A stretch of 64,000 nt of DNA from Rheinheimera mesophila (GTDB lineage Bacteria > Pseudomonadota > Gammaproteobacteria > Enterobacterales > Alteromonadaceae): contig NZ_LAVS01000007.1 in assembly GCF_000986865.1 (NCBI RefSeq), positions 1-64,000 of the forward strand. Direction: 5' to 3'. Position 1 is the first letter of the stretch. Each line of letters opens with the position of its first letter. Position numbers and translations under genes: made by a program. The notes beneath the pieces are model-generated. The model ran no database searches. It was not told the DNA's origin and saw only the letters and a program-made list of their open reading frames with translations. Positions 9,934 to 18,565 of this stretch are shown here, in pieces.

Positions 9934-11651
9934 GTATTGATTTTTCAAAGTTAGAGAGCATCGATTCACAGTTATCGGATTTTGATCAAATTAAAGTTCC
10001 TCTGTATCAACGTAGCTATTCTTGGGAAGAAGAATATGTCGAAACTTTTTGGACTGATGTTAGTCAATCAATCAATGAGGCACGCAATAAGTATTTTATA
10101 GGACCAATTATTACAAAGCGAATCTCTGAAAAGAGCGTAGAGTTAATAGATGGGCAGCAAAGATTAACAACTTCGTTAGTATTGCTAAGTGTAATTAGAC
10201 GAATACTTTCACTAGAAATGAAAGATAATAATTGCGAGGACATAAGAGAACTACATTCTTCGCTGAAGCAACGTTTTTTTAAGCGAGATGCAGCGCTAAA
10301 GAAAAAAGGAAACCCTATATATCAGATGAATAGCGAGAATCATTCTGTTTTCATTGATTATGTAGTTAATGACGTCGATCAAAAAGATGTAGTAAAGAAA
10401 ATTTCATCTCTTAAGAAAAATGATTCGAACTATAAGTTATTACGAGCTATTATTTTTTTATGGCGAGCGGTAAATGATCATATTGGAAATAAGTTTGATT
10501 ATGAAAAGCTCCAGGGACTTGCCGAATTTGTGCTAACGGGCTTGAGTATAATAAATATTAGGGTAAATGACGAATCAGATGCATTTTTAATATTCGAGAC
10601 GATTAATGATCGTGGGCGTGAATTAGACACAATGGATTTGGTAAAAAATATTATTTTTGCTAAAGCAGGTAGTGACTTTCAGGTTGTTCAAGATAACTGG
10701 ATAAAAATGACTGCTCTTCTTGGCACTCTGGAATCTTACGGGGATTTTTTAGGGCAATATTGGACTTCCATGTATGGTGTTTATCAGAAATCTAACTTGT
10801 TTAAGTTGATTAAAGATTATGTGTCCAAATCTAGTGGTAGATCTCTCGCATTTTCGGAGTCGATATATAATGCTGCAAAGACATATGTAAATATAAATAA
10901 TTTTGATAGTGATTATTGGAAAGAGCATGATAAGCAAACAAAGAAAGATTTAGAAACACTTCGTGCATTGAGCGCAAAGGCAATCAATCCGATACTGATG
11001 GCTGCGATTGATTCATTTGATAATGACGAAATTAAAAAATTAATTAAATATCTTAAAGTGTTCCAGTTTCGGTATGTAATAATATCCGAAAGTCATACGG
11101 CGAAATATTCTAGTGCAATGTCCTCTATTCCTCCTCTTATTCGTTCAGGTCAGTTAAATAAAGCTATTAAAGTTGCTAGAAAACTTAAAGATTTAGGTGT
11201 TTATGTTAGTGACTATGACTTTGATATTAAGTTTAAGTCTTATGTTGCACCATCGACAAAAAGAGCTAAATACATCCTGTCTGAAATAGAGGAATATATC
11301 TCTGGTAATGAAAAAATAATAAATGAGAGCTCTAGTATTGTAAATATTGAGCATATTATGCCACAGAATCTAGGAGCTGGTTGGAGTCTCAAGGCATTGA
11401 ATATAGAAAAAGATGATTTTGATATGTGGTGTAACAGACTTGGGAACTTATGCTTAGCTGGTAACAAAATTAATAAAGAAGCAAAGAATTATTCATTTCA
11501 CAAGAAAAAAGATATCTTGTTTACTAAAAGTAATCACCTTAAGACCACTCAGATGGTTGAAAGTTACTCTGAATGGAACAGACAATCCATCGAACAGCGC
11601 CAATCAGATTTATCTGCTTGGGCGCTCAATACTTGGAAAATTGATTTTTGA
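9930..11651 (+). CDS. DUF262/DUF1524 GmrSD-family protein (SspE-like)
   Basis: A 573-residue protein with an N-terminal DUF262 (GmrS-type, ParB/Srx-like NTPase) domain. It has the VPLYQR segment near residue 27 and the DGQQR signature near 75. The C-terminal DUF1524 (GmrD-type HNH) domain shows an EHIMPQ motif followed by NRLGNL and a late Asn/Lys-rich segment. GmrSD proteins cut modified DNA, and SspE, of the same architecture, senses phosphorothioates in the Ssp system. Here the gene overlaps the dptH stop (ATGA), making it a fourth member of the dpt operon. Its codons are clearly more A+T-rich than those of dptFGH, which suggests separate acquisition. It ends 12 bases from the convergent dndE. 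Whether it senses PT or another modification is unknown. Confidence 0.88.
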   Translation: MSIDFSKLESIDSQLSDFDQIKVPLYQRSYSWEEEYVETFWTDVSQSINEARNKYFIGPIITKRISEKSVELIDGQQRLTTSLVLLSVIRRILSLEMKDNNCEDIRELHSSLKQRFFKRDAALKKKGNPIYQMNSENHSVFIDYVVNDVDQKDVVKKISSLKKNDSNYKLLRAIIFLWRAVNDHIGNKFDYEKLQGLAEFVLTGLSIINIRVNDESDAFLIFETINDRGRELDTMDLVKNIIFAKAGSDFQVVQDNWIKMTALLGTLESYGDFLGQYWTSMYGVYQKSNLFKLIKDYVSKSSGRSLAFSESIYNAAKTYVNINNFDSDYWKEHDKQTKKDLETLRALSAKAINPILMAAIDSFDNDEIKKLIKYLKVFQFRYVIISESHTAKYSSAMSSIPPLIRSGQLNKAIKVARKLKDLGVYVSDYDFDIKFKSYVAPSTKRAKYILSEIEEYISGNEKIINESSSIVNIEHIMPQNLGAGWSLKALNIEKDDFDMWCNRLGNLCLAGNKINKEAKNYSFHKKKDILFTKSNHLKTTQMVESYSEWNRQSIEQRQSDLSAWALNTWKIDF

Positions 11652-11663
11652 TTGAATTCATAA

Positions 11664-11996
11664 TTACATTGTGAGGGAGCTAGACAATAAGTGAATACCC
11701 CTAGATATATGAGATTTCAAAAGACTGTATGCGCTATCGTAAGTACTACTCTTTAAATACTGGATTAAAATACTGCTATATACACCTTGCATCTCGCCAA
11801 ATAAGACCTTACTTGACATCTCCACATTACTATCCGAAGGAATATCCTCCTTCGGTGGTTCTGTTGGGTCGGCCAAAGACAAACATAAAGCCCAGCGGCA
11901 TAATACGTTCCAGTTTTCTATGCCGGTTTTACGCTTTAATACAACAAGCTGCTGTTTTTGCTTTTCTGATAAACGAATAATATCAATGCTTTGCAT
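11664..11996 (-). CDS. dndE: DNA sulfur modification protein DndE
   Basis: A 110-residue protein matching DndE: a short helical protein starting with a LSEKQKQQL helix, followed by the family-typical TGIENWNVLCRWAL stretch. Known DndE forms tetramers that bind nicked double-stranded DNA and is needed for sulfur insertion with DndC and DndD. The start lies two bases after the dndD stop, with AGGA in the end of dndD about 11 bases upstream. It is the last gene of dndBCDE and converges on the DUF262 gene with a 12-base gap, too small for a classical terminator on each side. Confidence 0.92.
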   Translation of the reverse strand: MQSIDIIRLSEKQKQQLVVLKRKTGIENWNVLCRWALCLSLADPTEPPKEDIPSDSNVEMSSKVLFGEMQGVYSSILIQYLKSSTYDSAYSLLKSHISRGIHLLSSSLTM

Positions 11997-11998
11997 GC

Positions 11999-13957
11999 TT
12001 AAAAGTATCCTGGGTTAAAATTTGATGTTTTGTCTTGTTCGTTGTAACTGATCTGATATTCCCTACACACATAGGGTTTCAACTGCTGGTAGTAGTTACC
12101 AATAATCTCTTCATCTGTTGATAGTAAGATTACTTGAGAACCGGCTTTGGGGAAGTAGTTGTTTATTAGGTTACTGCGGTGTTTCCCATCTAAACGCCCC
12201 AAAGGGGTATCAATGACGGTTGGTAATTCTTTTCCTGATGCCTCTGCTAAGCCCCATAAAATAGCGATGGCCAGCAATTGGCGCTCTCCAGCAGATAGCT
12301 TAGCAGGTTCAAGTGCAGCCCCAGTTACATCATATAAAGTAATGGTGAAGCTGGCTGGGCATATGGTTAAGTCGCTTATGAGCTGCGATTTACGGCCTAA
12401 AGCATCGAACTTTTCTTTTACGAGTGATTGCAGTCGTTCAATGTTTTCACTGATTAGCTGTTCTGCAAAACCTGTCATAGTGGTTTTGAGCTTTTTAATA
12501 TGCTGACCAACTTCGACGATACGTTTCTGCTCGAAGGTATCTTTGTTCTGCTGAGCTAACAGGTTGGTGTAGCGTTGCGATAATACTGCACCTCTGGCTT
12601 GGGCCTGCTCCAGTGACTGCTGTTTCTGTTTTAAACGTACCTGTAGATTTTTAAAGGTAGCCTCTTGTTCAGCTAAGTCTGCTAATAAATGTTGTACTTT
12701 GTCGTAGGCTGGTATTGCTTCAAGTTGCTTCTGCAACAAAGCTTGCTTCTCTAACAGATGCTGCTCTTCACGTTTAAGTTTTTGCTTCTGCTTGTCCTCG
12801 TCAGCAATACGTTCTTCTAAGCCATTAAAAATGCTCAAATCTGTATTTAAGTAACACTCAACGTTGGCCAATTGTTGTCGTTGTGCTGACATCTTCGCCA
12901 TGGTTTTTTCAACCTGGCTTAATGCGAGTTCACTAACACTACTCGCTTTCAGTGTGTTTAGTATTTGCTGGTCGTAAGCAGTGATGGCTTGGTCCAGTAG
13001 TTTTGCTTCTTTCGCTGCAGTTTCCAGTTTGATCTGTTGCTTGGTTTGCTCAATCAAGTCTTTTACCAGTGCTAAAGGTCCCACGCCAGCAGCCAACTTA
13101 ACTTGTTCAGCCTTATTCAGTTTTAGCTTAGTTTCAACAGCACCTAACTCGAATTTCAGTTCATCGCGCTGTTCAATAAGGTGTGCCCCGGCATTACGAA
13201 CCGCTTGTCGTGCTTTGTTTATAGCTATATTGGTATCACTACCTTGTTGTTCCAGTTCGGCAATATCTTTTTTTAAGTCGCTGAGTACAACATTGTGTTG
13301 CCCCAACTCTTCTTCGCAGGCTTCTACTTTAGCCAGCACCGACTGATCTACGTTACTCACTCGGCGTTTTTTATCAAGGTTGGCTAAGTCGATTTGCAGT
13401 TGTGACAGCAAATCTAAGCCTAATAAGCTCTCAATGCCGGTTCTAACCAGTTCGGAAGAGCGTTGTGGATGTGCAAGATTCTCGATCTTTTCGCCATCAA
13501 ACAGAAAAAGATCCGATAAATTTTGTGGAATAAATTCATTCACAAATTCGTCCCAGTACTGGCTTAAGTGCTCGTCATATTGAAAGTCGCAATACACTTT
13601 CACTTTGTCTTTTGCTTCTAAGCCTTTCACTTGCCAGCTACGTTCGATATCAAAGCGTCGAATGGCGTTATCACTATGGTGAAAAAAAGCCAAAGATAAC
13701 GTGGACTCTTCCTCGGCACTAGCAAACCGATTTTTGCAACTGGCCAGAAATGAGCCGTAGGCTTGGTTGGCTCGGTTTGAGCATTTGGCATACTTGCCAT
13801 ACAGTACAAGTTGTATAGCGTCCAGAAATGTAGTTTTACCGCCGCCATTGAGTGCACCAAATAAGACGACAGGTTTGTCTGGTGTAACTTCTAAATCTAC
13901 AGAGTGTTTGCCTTTGTATATGCCAAAGTTTTGAATAATAAGCTCTTTAAAAATCAT
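11999..13957 (-). CDS. dndD: DNA sulfur modification protein DndD (SMC-like ATPase)
   Basis: A 652-residue SMC/RecF-like ATPase. Walker A GALNGGGKT is at residues 34-42. A long coiled-coil section rich in Glu, Gln, Lys and Leu runs roughly from 190 to 500. The ABC signature LSAGERQ and a Walker B region VIDTPLGRLD lie in the C-terminal part. In PT modification DndD is thought to open or nick DNA for sulfur insertion by DndC. Its start overlaps the 3' end of dndC by 11 bases, and dndE follows two bases after its stop, so the three are translationally linked. Length and motif order are normal for the family. Confidence 0.95.
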   Translation of the reverse strand: MIFKELIIQNFGIYKGKHSVDLEVTPDKPVVLFGALNGGGKTTFLDAIQLVLYGKYAKCSNRANQAYGSFLASCKNRFASAEEESTLSLAFFHHSDNAIRRFDIERSWQVKGLEAKDKVKVYCDFQYDEHLSQYWDEFVNEFIPQNLSDLFLFDGEKIENLAHPQRSSELVRTGIESLLGLDLLSQLQIDLANLDKKRRVSNVDQSVLAKVEACEEELGQHNVVLSDLKKDIAELEQQGSDTNIAINKARQAVRNAGAHLIEQRDELKFELGAVETKLKLNKAEQVKLAAGVGPLALVKDLIEQTKQQIKLETAAKEAKLLDQAITAYDQQILNTLKASSVSELALSQVEKTMAKMSAQRQQLANVECYLNTDLSIFNGLEERIADEDKQKQKLKREEQHLLEKQALLQKQLEAIPAYDKVQHLLADLAEQEATFKNLQVRLKQKQQSLEQAQARGAVLSQRYTNLLAQQNKDTFEQKRIVEVGQHIKKLKTTMTGFAEQLISENIERLQSLVKEKFDALGRKSQLISDLTICPASFTITLYDVTGAALEPAKLSAGERQLLAIAILWGLAEASGKELPTVIDTPLGRLDGKHRSNLINNYFPKAGSQVILLSTDEEIIGNYYQQLKPYVCREYQISYNEQDKTSNFNPGYF

Positions 13958-15608
13958 CGCTGACTACCTCGGTTTCAATCAGCAATGAGCTGTAGCCTTC
14001 TTCTTTTATAGAACGAGTCACTATGGCGATTTGTTCCGACAGTTGTTCTTTGTCTTTGCCAGACAAGTTTGGAGTATTGTCTAGCTGGATTTGCAGTTCG
14101 TGGCGCTTACGTTCCAGAGCAAAGGTTTTTGCATCTTTCAAAGACGAAAACGCTCCTTTCTCCAGGCTATCGTTTAGCTCCGCAGAAAGGTTTGCTCTTC
14201 TCAGTTGGTTTTTATGTTTGTTTGCAATAGCTAACACAGCGCGAATTTGCTGATACATAAGACCATCAGGATCCTGATGCGATGCACAATATGCCTGTAG
14301 CTTATCCATCACTGTTTTATTTAAAATAGGGTGATGCGCGCGTTTGGCTCCTTGGTATTGTTTGCCTGTGACACGCTCGTAAATACTGGGCAGGTTGTCT
14401 TCTATTTCCAGTTTTTCTTCCAACCAAATACGCCGTATTTCTTCAAGCTCTTCCAGTGGCAGCAACTCCAGATTTTTAACTTCTTTAGGCCCCATTTTTT
14501 GTACTGCGACCTGAGCTTTCAGCACTTTTTCTAGTAGTTCCTCGCGGAAACTTTGAATGTAAGGACCTGGGACAATATCAGCACCGTGCTTTGATATGTG
14601 CACAGTCAGTGACCCATTCATGCGGCGGAAGTCGCGTCTGCTTTTATCTCGGCGTAGTTTGTCGAGTTTTTTCTCTCTATTACTATCGTTGACATCAATT
14701 TCATTACGCAGACTTAGTAGCGGCAACATCCACTCTTTTTCTTCGTCATTGGCGATCATAGCGGACATGGATTTATCTTCTGTCACCATAGTACAAACGT
14801 AACAGCCAAACCTACTGTCTCCGCAGCTTTGGGTGCTTTTATCAACAACGAGCGGACATTCGCCACCTTCGGTTGCGCCCTGGTACATACCCATTAAGTC
14901 TTGATTCGGGAAATTCCATGGATTTTCAACTGAGTTCAAATAAATCCATACATCGTCGTTGCTCCACTCCGCAATCGGGGTATAAACCCAAACACGCTCA
15001 AGAGTACCGTTTGCAGTTAAGCCATCAGCCCGTCTTGTGTTGGTTTCTATACTTTCGTAATGCTCCATAGTCGCAGCGCGGGTAGTGCTTTCAGCTTTTC
15101 GAGTACCAAGTACCAAAATAGCTTCGCCTTTGCTCGTAACCATATTGTTAATAAAGGTATTCGATGGTGCTATTTTCAGCCGATCTGTACACCAACGAAA
15201 TTTGAAGCGTGGAGCTGGATAACCTTTGCCTATAAGGTTTACCCAGAATCTATCTTTTACGGCTGGTGTAAGACGATGCGCTATTATTGGTAGCTTCTGT
15301 TTTTCTGCGGACTCTTTCATTCGCTCCAGTGATTTTTCTACCCACATTGCAACAAAAGGGTTTTCAACCAACGTATCTGTGCTGATAACGTGCACTTCTT
15401 TTTTGCACTTTCCTTCTTTGCTTAATTCTCGCAGGGCATACCAGATAAGCTGAAGTACGGCAGTTGAATCTTTACCACCGCTATAACCAATTACCCATGG
15501 GATTTGATCAGATAAGTACAATTGCTTGATATGTGCTACAGCATCAGCTGTAGCAGCTTTTAAGCCTTTCTCATTAAATGCGGAATAAGTCTGAACCAAG
15601 CCGCTCAT
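13947..15608 (-). CDS. dndC: DNA sulfur modification protein DndC (PAPS-reductase-like sulfurtransferase)
   Basis: A 553-residue protein of the PAPS reductase/ATP sulfurylase-like family. The ATP-pyrophosphatase P-loop SGGKDS is at residues 43-48. A Cys cluster (a CP, then SC, GC and VC) around residues 250-275 fits the iron-sulfur cluster known in DndC. It accepts sulfur mobilised by DndA and, with DndD and DndE, transfers it to the DNA backbone. The C-terminal third is helical and charged. Its ATG overlaps the dndB stop in an ATGA junction. Start and length agree with the family. Confidence 0.96.
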   Translation of the reverse strand: MSGLVQTYSAFNEKGLKAATADAVAHIKQLYLSDQIPWVIGYSGGKDSTAVLQLIWYALRELSKEGKCKKEVHVISTDTLVENPFVAMWVEKSLERMKESAEKQKLPIIAHRLTPAVKDRFWVNLIGKGYPAPRFKFRWCTDRLKIAPSNTFINNMVTSKGEAILVLGTRKAESTTRAATMEHYESIETNTRRADGLTANGTLERVWVYTPIAEWSNDDVWIYLNSVENPWNFPNQDLMGMYQGATEGGECPLVVDKSTQSCGDSRFGCYVCTMVTEDKSMSAMIANDEEKEWMLPLLSLRNEIDVNDSNREKKLDKLRRDKSRRDFRRMNGSLTVHISKHGADIVPGPYIQSFREELLEKVLKAQVAVQKMGPKEVKNLELLPLEELEEIRRIWLEEKLEIEDNLPSIYERVTGKQYQGAKRAHHPILNKTVMDKLQAYCASHQDPDGLMYQQIRAVLAIANKHKNQLRRANLSAELNDSLEKGAFSSLKDAKTFALERKRHELQIQLDNTPNLSGKDKEQLSEQIAIVTRSIKEEGYSSLLIETEVVSDDF

Positions 15609-16687
15609 TTAGCTGACCCTAAGAATTTATCTTCCACTTTCTGTTGTTCTGCAGTGAGATTTAATGACATATGTTTCTTCAAAATATTCAAAGTCAAAGT
15701 GACTGAGTGGCTACTATGGTCCATACGACCTTTACTGAAACAACGATCTGCCCAGATTTTATTAGTTCTGTCCCAGTTTAGTTTTTGCAGTTGTTTAAGC
15801 AGTGTTTTCCAGTTTTTGTGCTCAGATAATAGTTCTTTACCAAGTTGCGCAAATGACTTTAAAAGTACCGCACTAAAAAGAACGTAATTACCTCTGTCCG
15901 CAGGTTTTATTTGATGGGCTTTAGCTTGCTGCCACAGAGGTAGGTTGGTTGCTAGTGTGTCCCAATAATCTATGGCCTTTTGCGCTTGCTTTTCCCAGTT
16001 ATCTTCAGTGATATCTCTACACAGCTCCATGCAAGCCGCATGCAATGAACTATGCATAAAAAACTTAGATGAACGTTTACTTAAGCGACTATCTGAGAAT
16101 TCAACGACGCCGTTAAAAAAATCGCCATCGTTTACAACTTTGTTCGTCAGATTTTCTTCAGGTGTTGAACCATACAGCACTGCGATTGATTTACTCGTAG
16201 GAACTGGGTACAGGTTTAAATCTCTGAAAATCTTTTGCCGCTCTTTCAGGTTTTTATTGACGAAAAATACAACAGATATAGTTTCGTCGCCAAGGCTCGG
16301 ATCTTCCTCTAATGCTTGTTGAATTGCGGCACTACGATGCTGACCGTCTGTCAGATAAAACTCTGCATCTTCGTCGACGAGTAGCGTACCAATTTTACTG
16401 CCATGTCCTTCTTCTGCTATGGGTTGAAAGCTTGTGTGACCCTCAATACAGGCAGTTAAAGAGGAAAATGTATAATCGAATCTGTTGTTATGAATGTAGC
16501 GAGTGATCTGCGGGATACGGCTGTGATTTAGAACTCGCTGAGCTCTATCGCTAACGGCGAGCATAGTCTCGTCCACAGTAAAAATTTTCTTCAGCCTTTT
16601 CAGAGGGCACATGACAATATAGTATTCATGCCCGGCTTGTGCCCCTTTAATTGCGGGGAAGCTGTTCCCAGATAGGATGTGATTCAC
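15605..16687 (-). CDS. dndB: DNA sulfur modification protein DndB (DGQHR regulator), GTG start
   Basis: A 360-residue DndB protein with the DGQHR signature at residues 114-118. DndB lowers PT frequency, and in Salmonella the homologue is a transcriptional repressor of the modification operon. I placed the start at the GTG at 16687: the alignable part (SFPAIKGAQAG) begins seven residues in, and AGGA lies nine bases upstream. The open frame continues to an ATG at 16768, but that extension would be translated through a set of inverted repeats that looks like an operator. The stop overlaps dndC by ATGA. It is the first gene of dndBCDE and is divergent from dndA. Confidence 0.92.
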   Translation of the reverse strand: MNHILSGNSFPAIKGAQAGHEYYIVMCPLKRLKKIFTVDETMLAVSDRAQRVLNHSRIPQITRYIHNNRFDYTFSSLTACIEGHTSFQPIAEEGHGSKIGTLLVDEDAEFYLTDGQHRSAAIQQALEEDPSLGDETISVVFFVNKNLKERQKIFRDLNLYPVPTSKSIAVLYGSTPEENLTNKVVNDGDFFNGVVEFSDSRLSKRSSKFFMHSSLHAACMELCRDITEDNWEKQAQKAIDYWDTLATNLPLWQQAKAHQIKPADRGNYVLFSAVLLKSFAQLGKELLSEHKNWKTLLKQLQKLNWDRTNKIWADRCFSKGRMDHSSHSVTLTLNILKKHMSLNLTAEQQKVEDKFLGSAK

Positions 16688-16699
16688 AACTCGTCTTCC

Positions 16700-16749
16700 T
16701 GTACGTTCACATTTTGTTCGAACGAAAATTATGTTTGTTCGTACGAACA
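16700..16749. promoter_or_regulatory. Predicted dnd operator: repeated inverted repeats between dndB and dndA
   Basis: A perfect 14-base palindrome, TGTTCGTACGAACA, occupies 16736-16749. A diverged copy, TGTTCGAACGAAAA, is at 16715-16728, with its centre 21 bases away (two helical turns). A third, weaker match starting TGTACGTTCAC is at 16700-16710. On the - strand a CATAAT box (16734 to 16729) lies between the two main sites and could be the -10 of dndBCDE. The TACG/CGTA half-sites recall those reported for DptB binding in Salmonella. DndB autoregulation here is inferred. Confidence 0.65.
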
Positions 16750-16809
16750 GGGTGTGGCATGTTAGCAAAAGGTTTTGCAGATGTCTTTAGCTTTTTTTAG
16801 GTGCCAACC

Positions 16810-17937
16810 ATGAGTGTTTATCTTGATTACAATGCCACAACACCAGTGCTCACTGAGATCGCTGATTTAGTGTACAAAATGATGGTGGATGACTTTGGTA
16901 ATGCTGGTAGCAGAACTCATGAGTATGGTGTAAAAGCCAAAAAGGCCGTTGAAACTGCTCGCCAGCAAGTTGCTGACGTGGTTGGCGCTGACAAAACTGA
17001 AGTTATATTTACCAGTGGTGCGACAGAGAGTAATAACATAGCAATACTCGGTCTTCGCGACTATGCAGAGCAAACGGGTAAAAAGCACATTATCACCAGT
17101 AGGATAGAGCATAAGGCTGTTTTAGAGCCTGTCGAGCATTTAGAGTCCTTTGGTTTTGAGGTGAGTTATCTTGACGTGGATGCATCAGGCTTAGTCAATC
17201 CAAGACAGTTGCAATCTTTACTCCGCAAAGAAACGGTGCTGGTATCTGTCATGCACATAAATAACGAAACAGGTTGTATACAACCATTGGCAGAATTGTG
17301 TGAAGTCTTGAAAGATCATGATGCTTATCTCCACGTAGATGCTGCTCAGAGTTTTGGTAAGTTTCGTCATGATTTGACCAACAGCCGGATTGATTTGATC
17401 AGCGCCAGTGGACATAAAATTTATGCGCCTAAAGGTATTGGGGCGCTTATTATGCGACGTCGTGGTTATGACAAAGTGCCTTTAAAACCCATTTCTTTTG
17501 GCGGTGGGCAAGAGCGTGGATTGCGCCCAGGAACTCTGGCTGCACCTTTGGTCGCTGGTTTTGGCTTAGCCTGCGAGATCGCAGCTAAAAGTTGGGAGCA
17601 GTGGCTCTCAGACGCTTCGTCTATAAAAGAATCGTTGAAACTAGCTCTGGTCCCATTTAATGCTGTGATTCATGGAGATAATACTTCTCCTTTTGTAATG
17701 AACTTTTCAATTCCAGGTGTGAATTCAGAAGCACTTATGGTCACTTTAAAAGGAATTGCCGCAGTATCGAACGGATCTGCTTGTACATCCGCCAGTTATA
17801 CTCCTTCCCATGTACTAACAGCCATGGGGTTGTCTTCAGAATTGATCGCAGGTTCTGTAAGGATGTCATGGGGTGTAGGTGTAAAAGAGCTTCCTATTGA
17901 CGATATAGTCCGAACTATAAAAACGTTACAGGGGTAA
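16810..17937 (+). CDS. dndA: Cysteine desulfurase DndA (IscS/NifS family)
   Basis: A 375-residue PLP-dependent cysteine desulfurase. The LDYNATTP opening, the TSGATESNN loop, the PLP Lys203 in SGHKIYAPKG and the catalytic Cys325 in NGSACTSAS are all present. It would pass sulfur from L-cysteine to DndC. It could also be a general IscS-type enzyme, but its position divergent from dndBCDE, as in Streptomyces lividans, supports DndA. The ATG at 16810 is preferred, with AGG eight bases upstream; a GTG at 16801 is the alternative. A small membrane protein follows four bases after the stop. Confidence 0.93.
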   Translation: MSVYLDYNATTPVLTEIADLVYKMMVDDFGNAGSRTHEYGVKAKKAVETARQQVADVVGADKTEVIFTSGATESNNIAILGLRDYAEQTGKKHIITSRIEHKAVLEPVEHLESFGFEVSYLDVDASGLVNPRQLQSLLRKETVLVSVMHINNETGCIQPLAELCEVLKDHDAYLHVDAAQSFGKFRHDLTNSRIDLISASGHKIYAPKGIGALIMRRRGYDKVPLKPISFGGGQERGLRPGTLAAPLVAGFGLACEIAAKSWEQWLSDASSIKESLKLALVPFNAVIHGDNTSPFVMNFSIPGVNSEALMVTLKGIAAVSNGSACTSASYTPSHVLTAMGLSSELIAGSVRMSWGVGVKELPIDDIVRTIKTLQG

Positions 17938-17941
17938 CTGT

Positions 17942-18565
17942 ATGCCTATTGAAATCTTGATGGTCGAAGCAGAAAGCTCGCTTTGGGAGTCTTTGCTGAC
18001 ATACTTATGGCAACTTTTGTTGGCTTTTATTCCTTTCGCTGGTATCTATCTTGGTTTTCGTCAGCATGCAAATAAGATCTTGGCTGAAAAGGTGATTGAA
18101 AAAGAAGTTGGCATTCTCTATGACGCTTTAATGAAGTTTATTGATTATTCTGATGCCTGCGGTTTGTATCTATCTTTGACCAAAACGAAGCTAGCTTATG
18201 TCACTGGTGAAATATCCAGAGATAAATTATCCGACAAGTTCAACGATCAATATTCAGAGGCCTGCGATGCTCTTTTCAAGCATTTGTCGTCGATCAAAAA
18301 GTCTGAGTTACTGCTACGTTCTATTGGTGCTGATGACGCAGCCTCTGCTGTAGAGGGCTATAAAAGCCAAACAGTTGTTTTTAGGCGAAAAATCTTGGAC
18401 TCCCAAAAGAATCCGGATATGCCTGACGCAGATTTTTCTGATGGGATTGATAAGCAAAGTTTGCTTAACGAGGTAAAACAAAATATTAGCAACTTTGAAC
18501 AACTAAGAGATCAATGTTTGTCACAAATTGCAGCTAAGAAAGATTCTTTAAAATCAATCAAGTAG
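17942..18565 (+). CDS. Uncharacterised single-pass membrane protein linked to dndA
   Basis: I do not recognise this 207-residue protein. One clear hydrophobic segment lies at about residues 15-36 (LLTYLWQLLLAFIPFAGIYL). The rest is a soluble, strongly charged, largely helical domain rich in Lys, Glu, Ser and Leu with no catalytic motif. The short N-terminus before the membrane segment suggests an anchor with the bulk of the protein in the cytoplasm. The gene begins four bases after dndA, and its GGGG ribosome site lies inside the dndA end, so it is cotranscribed. It ends overlapping the convergent methyltransferase gene by eight bases. A role in the PT system is suggested only by position. 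Confidence 0.7.
   Translation: MPIEILMVEAESSLWESLLTYLWQLLLAFIPFAGIYLGFRQHANKILAEKVIEKEVGILYDALMKFIDYSDACGLYLSLTKTKLAYVTGEISRDKLSDKFNDQYSEACDALFKHLSSIKKSELLLRSIGADDAASAVEGYKSQTVVFRRKILDSQKNPDMPDADFSDGIDKQSLLNEVKQNISNFEQLRDQCLSQIAAKKDSLKSIK

Noticed and set aside
11729-11980. 83-codon + strand frame over dndE
   Set aside because: Antisense to dndE, which has family-typical sequence and fits the operon.
16736-16749. Palindrome before dndB as a CRISPR-like or REP repeat
   Set aside because: Only two or three diverged copies at promoter spacing occur; this fits an operator, not an array.
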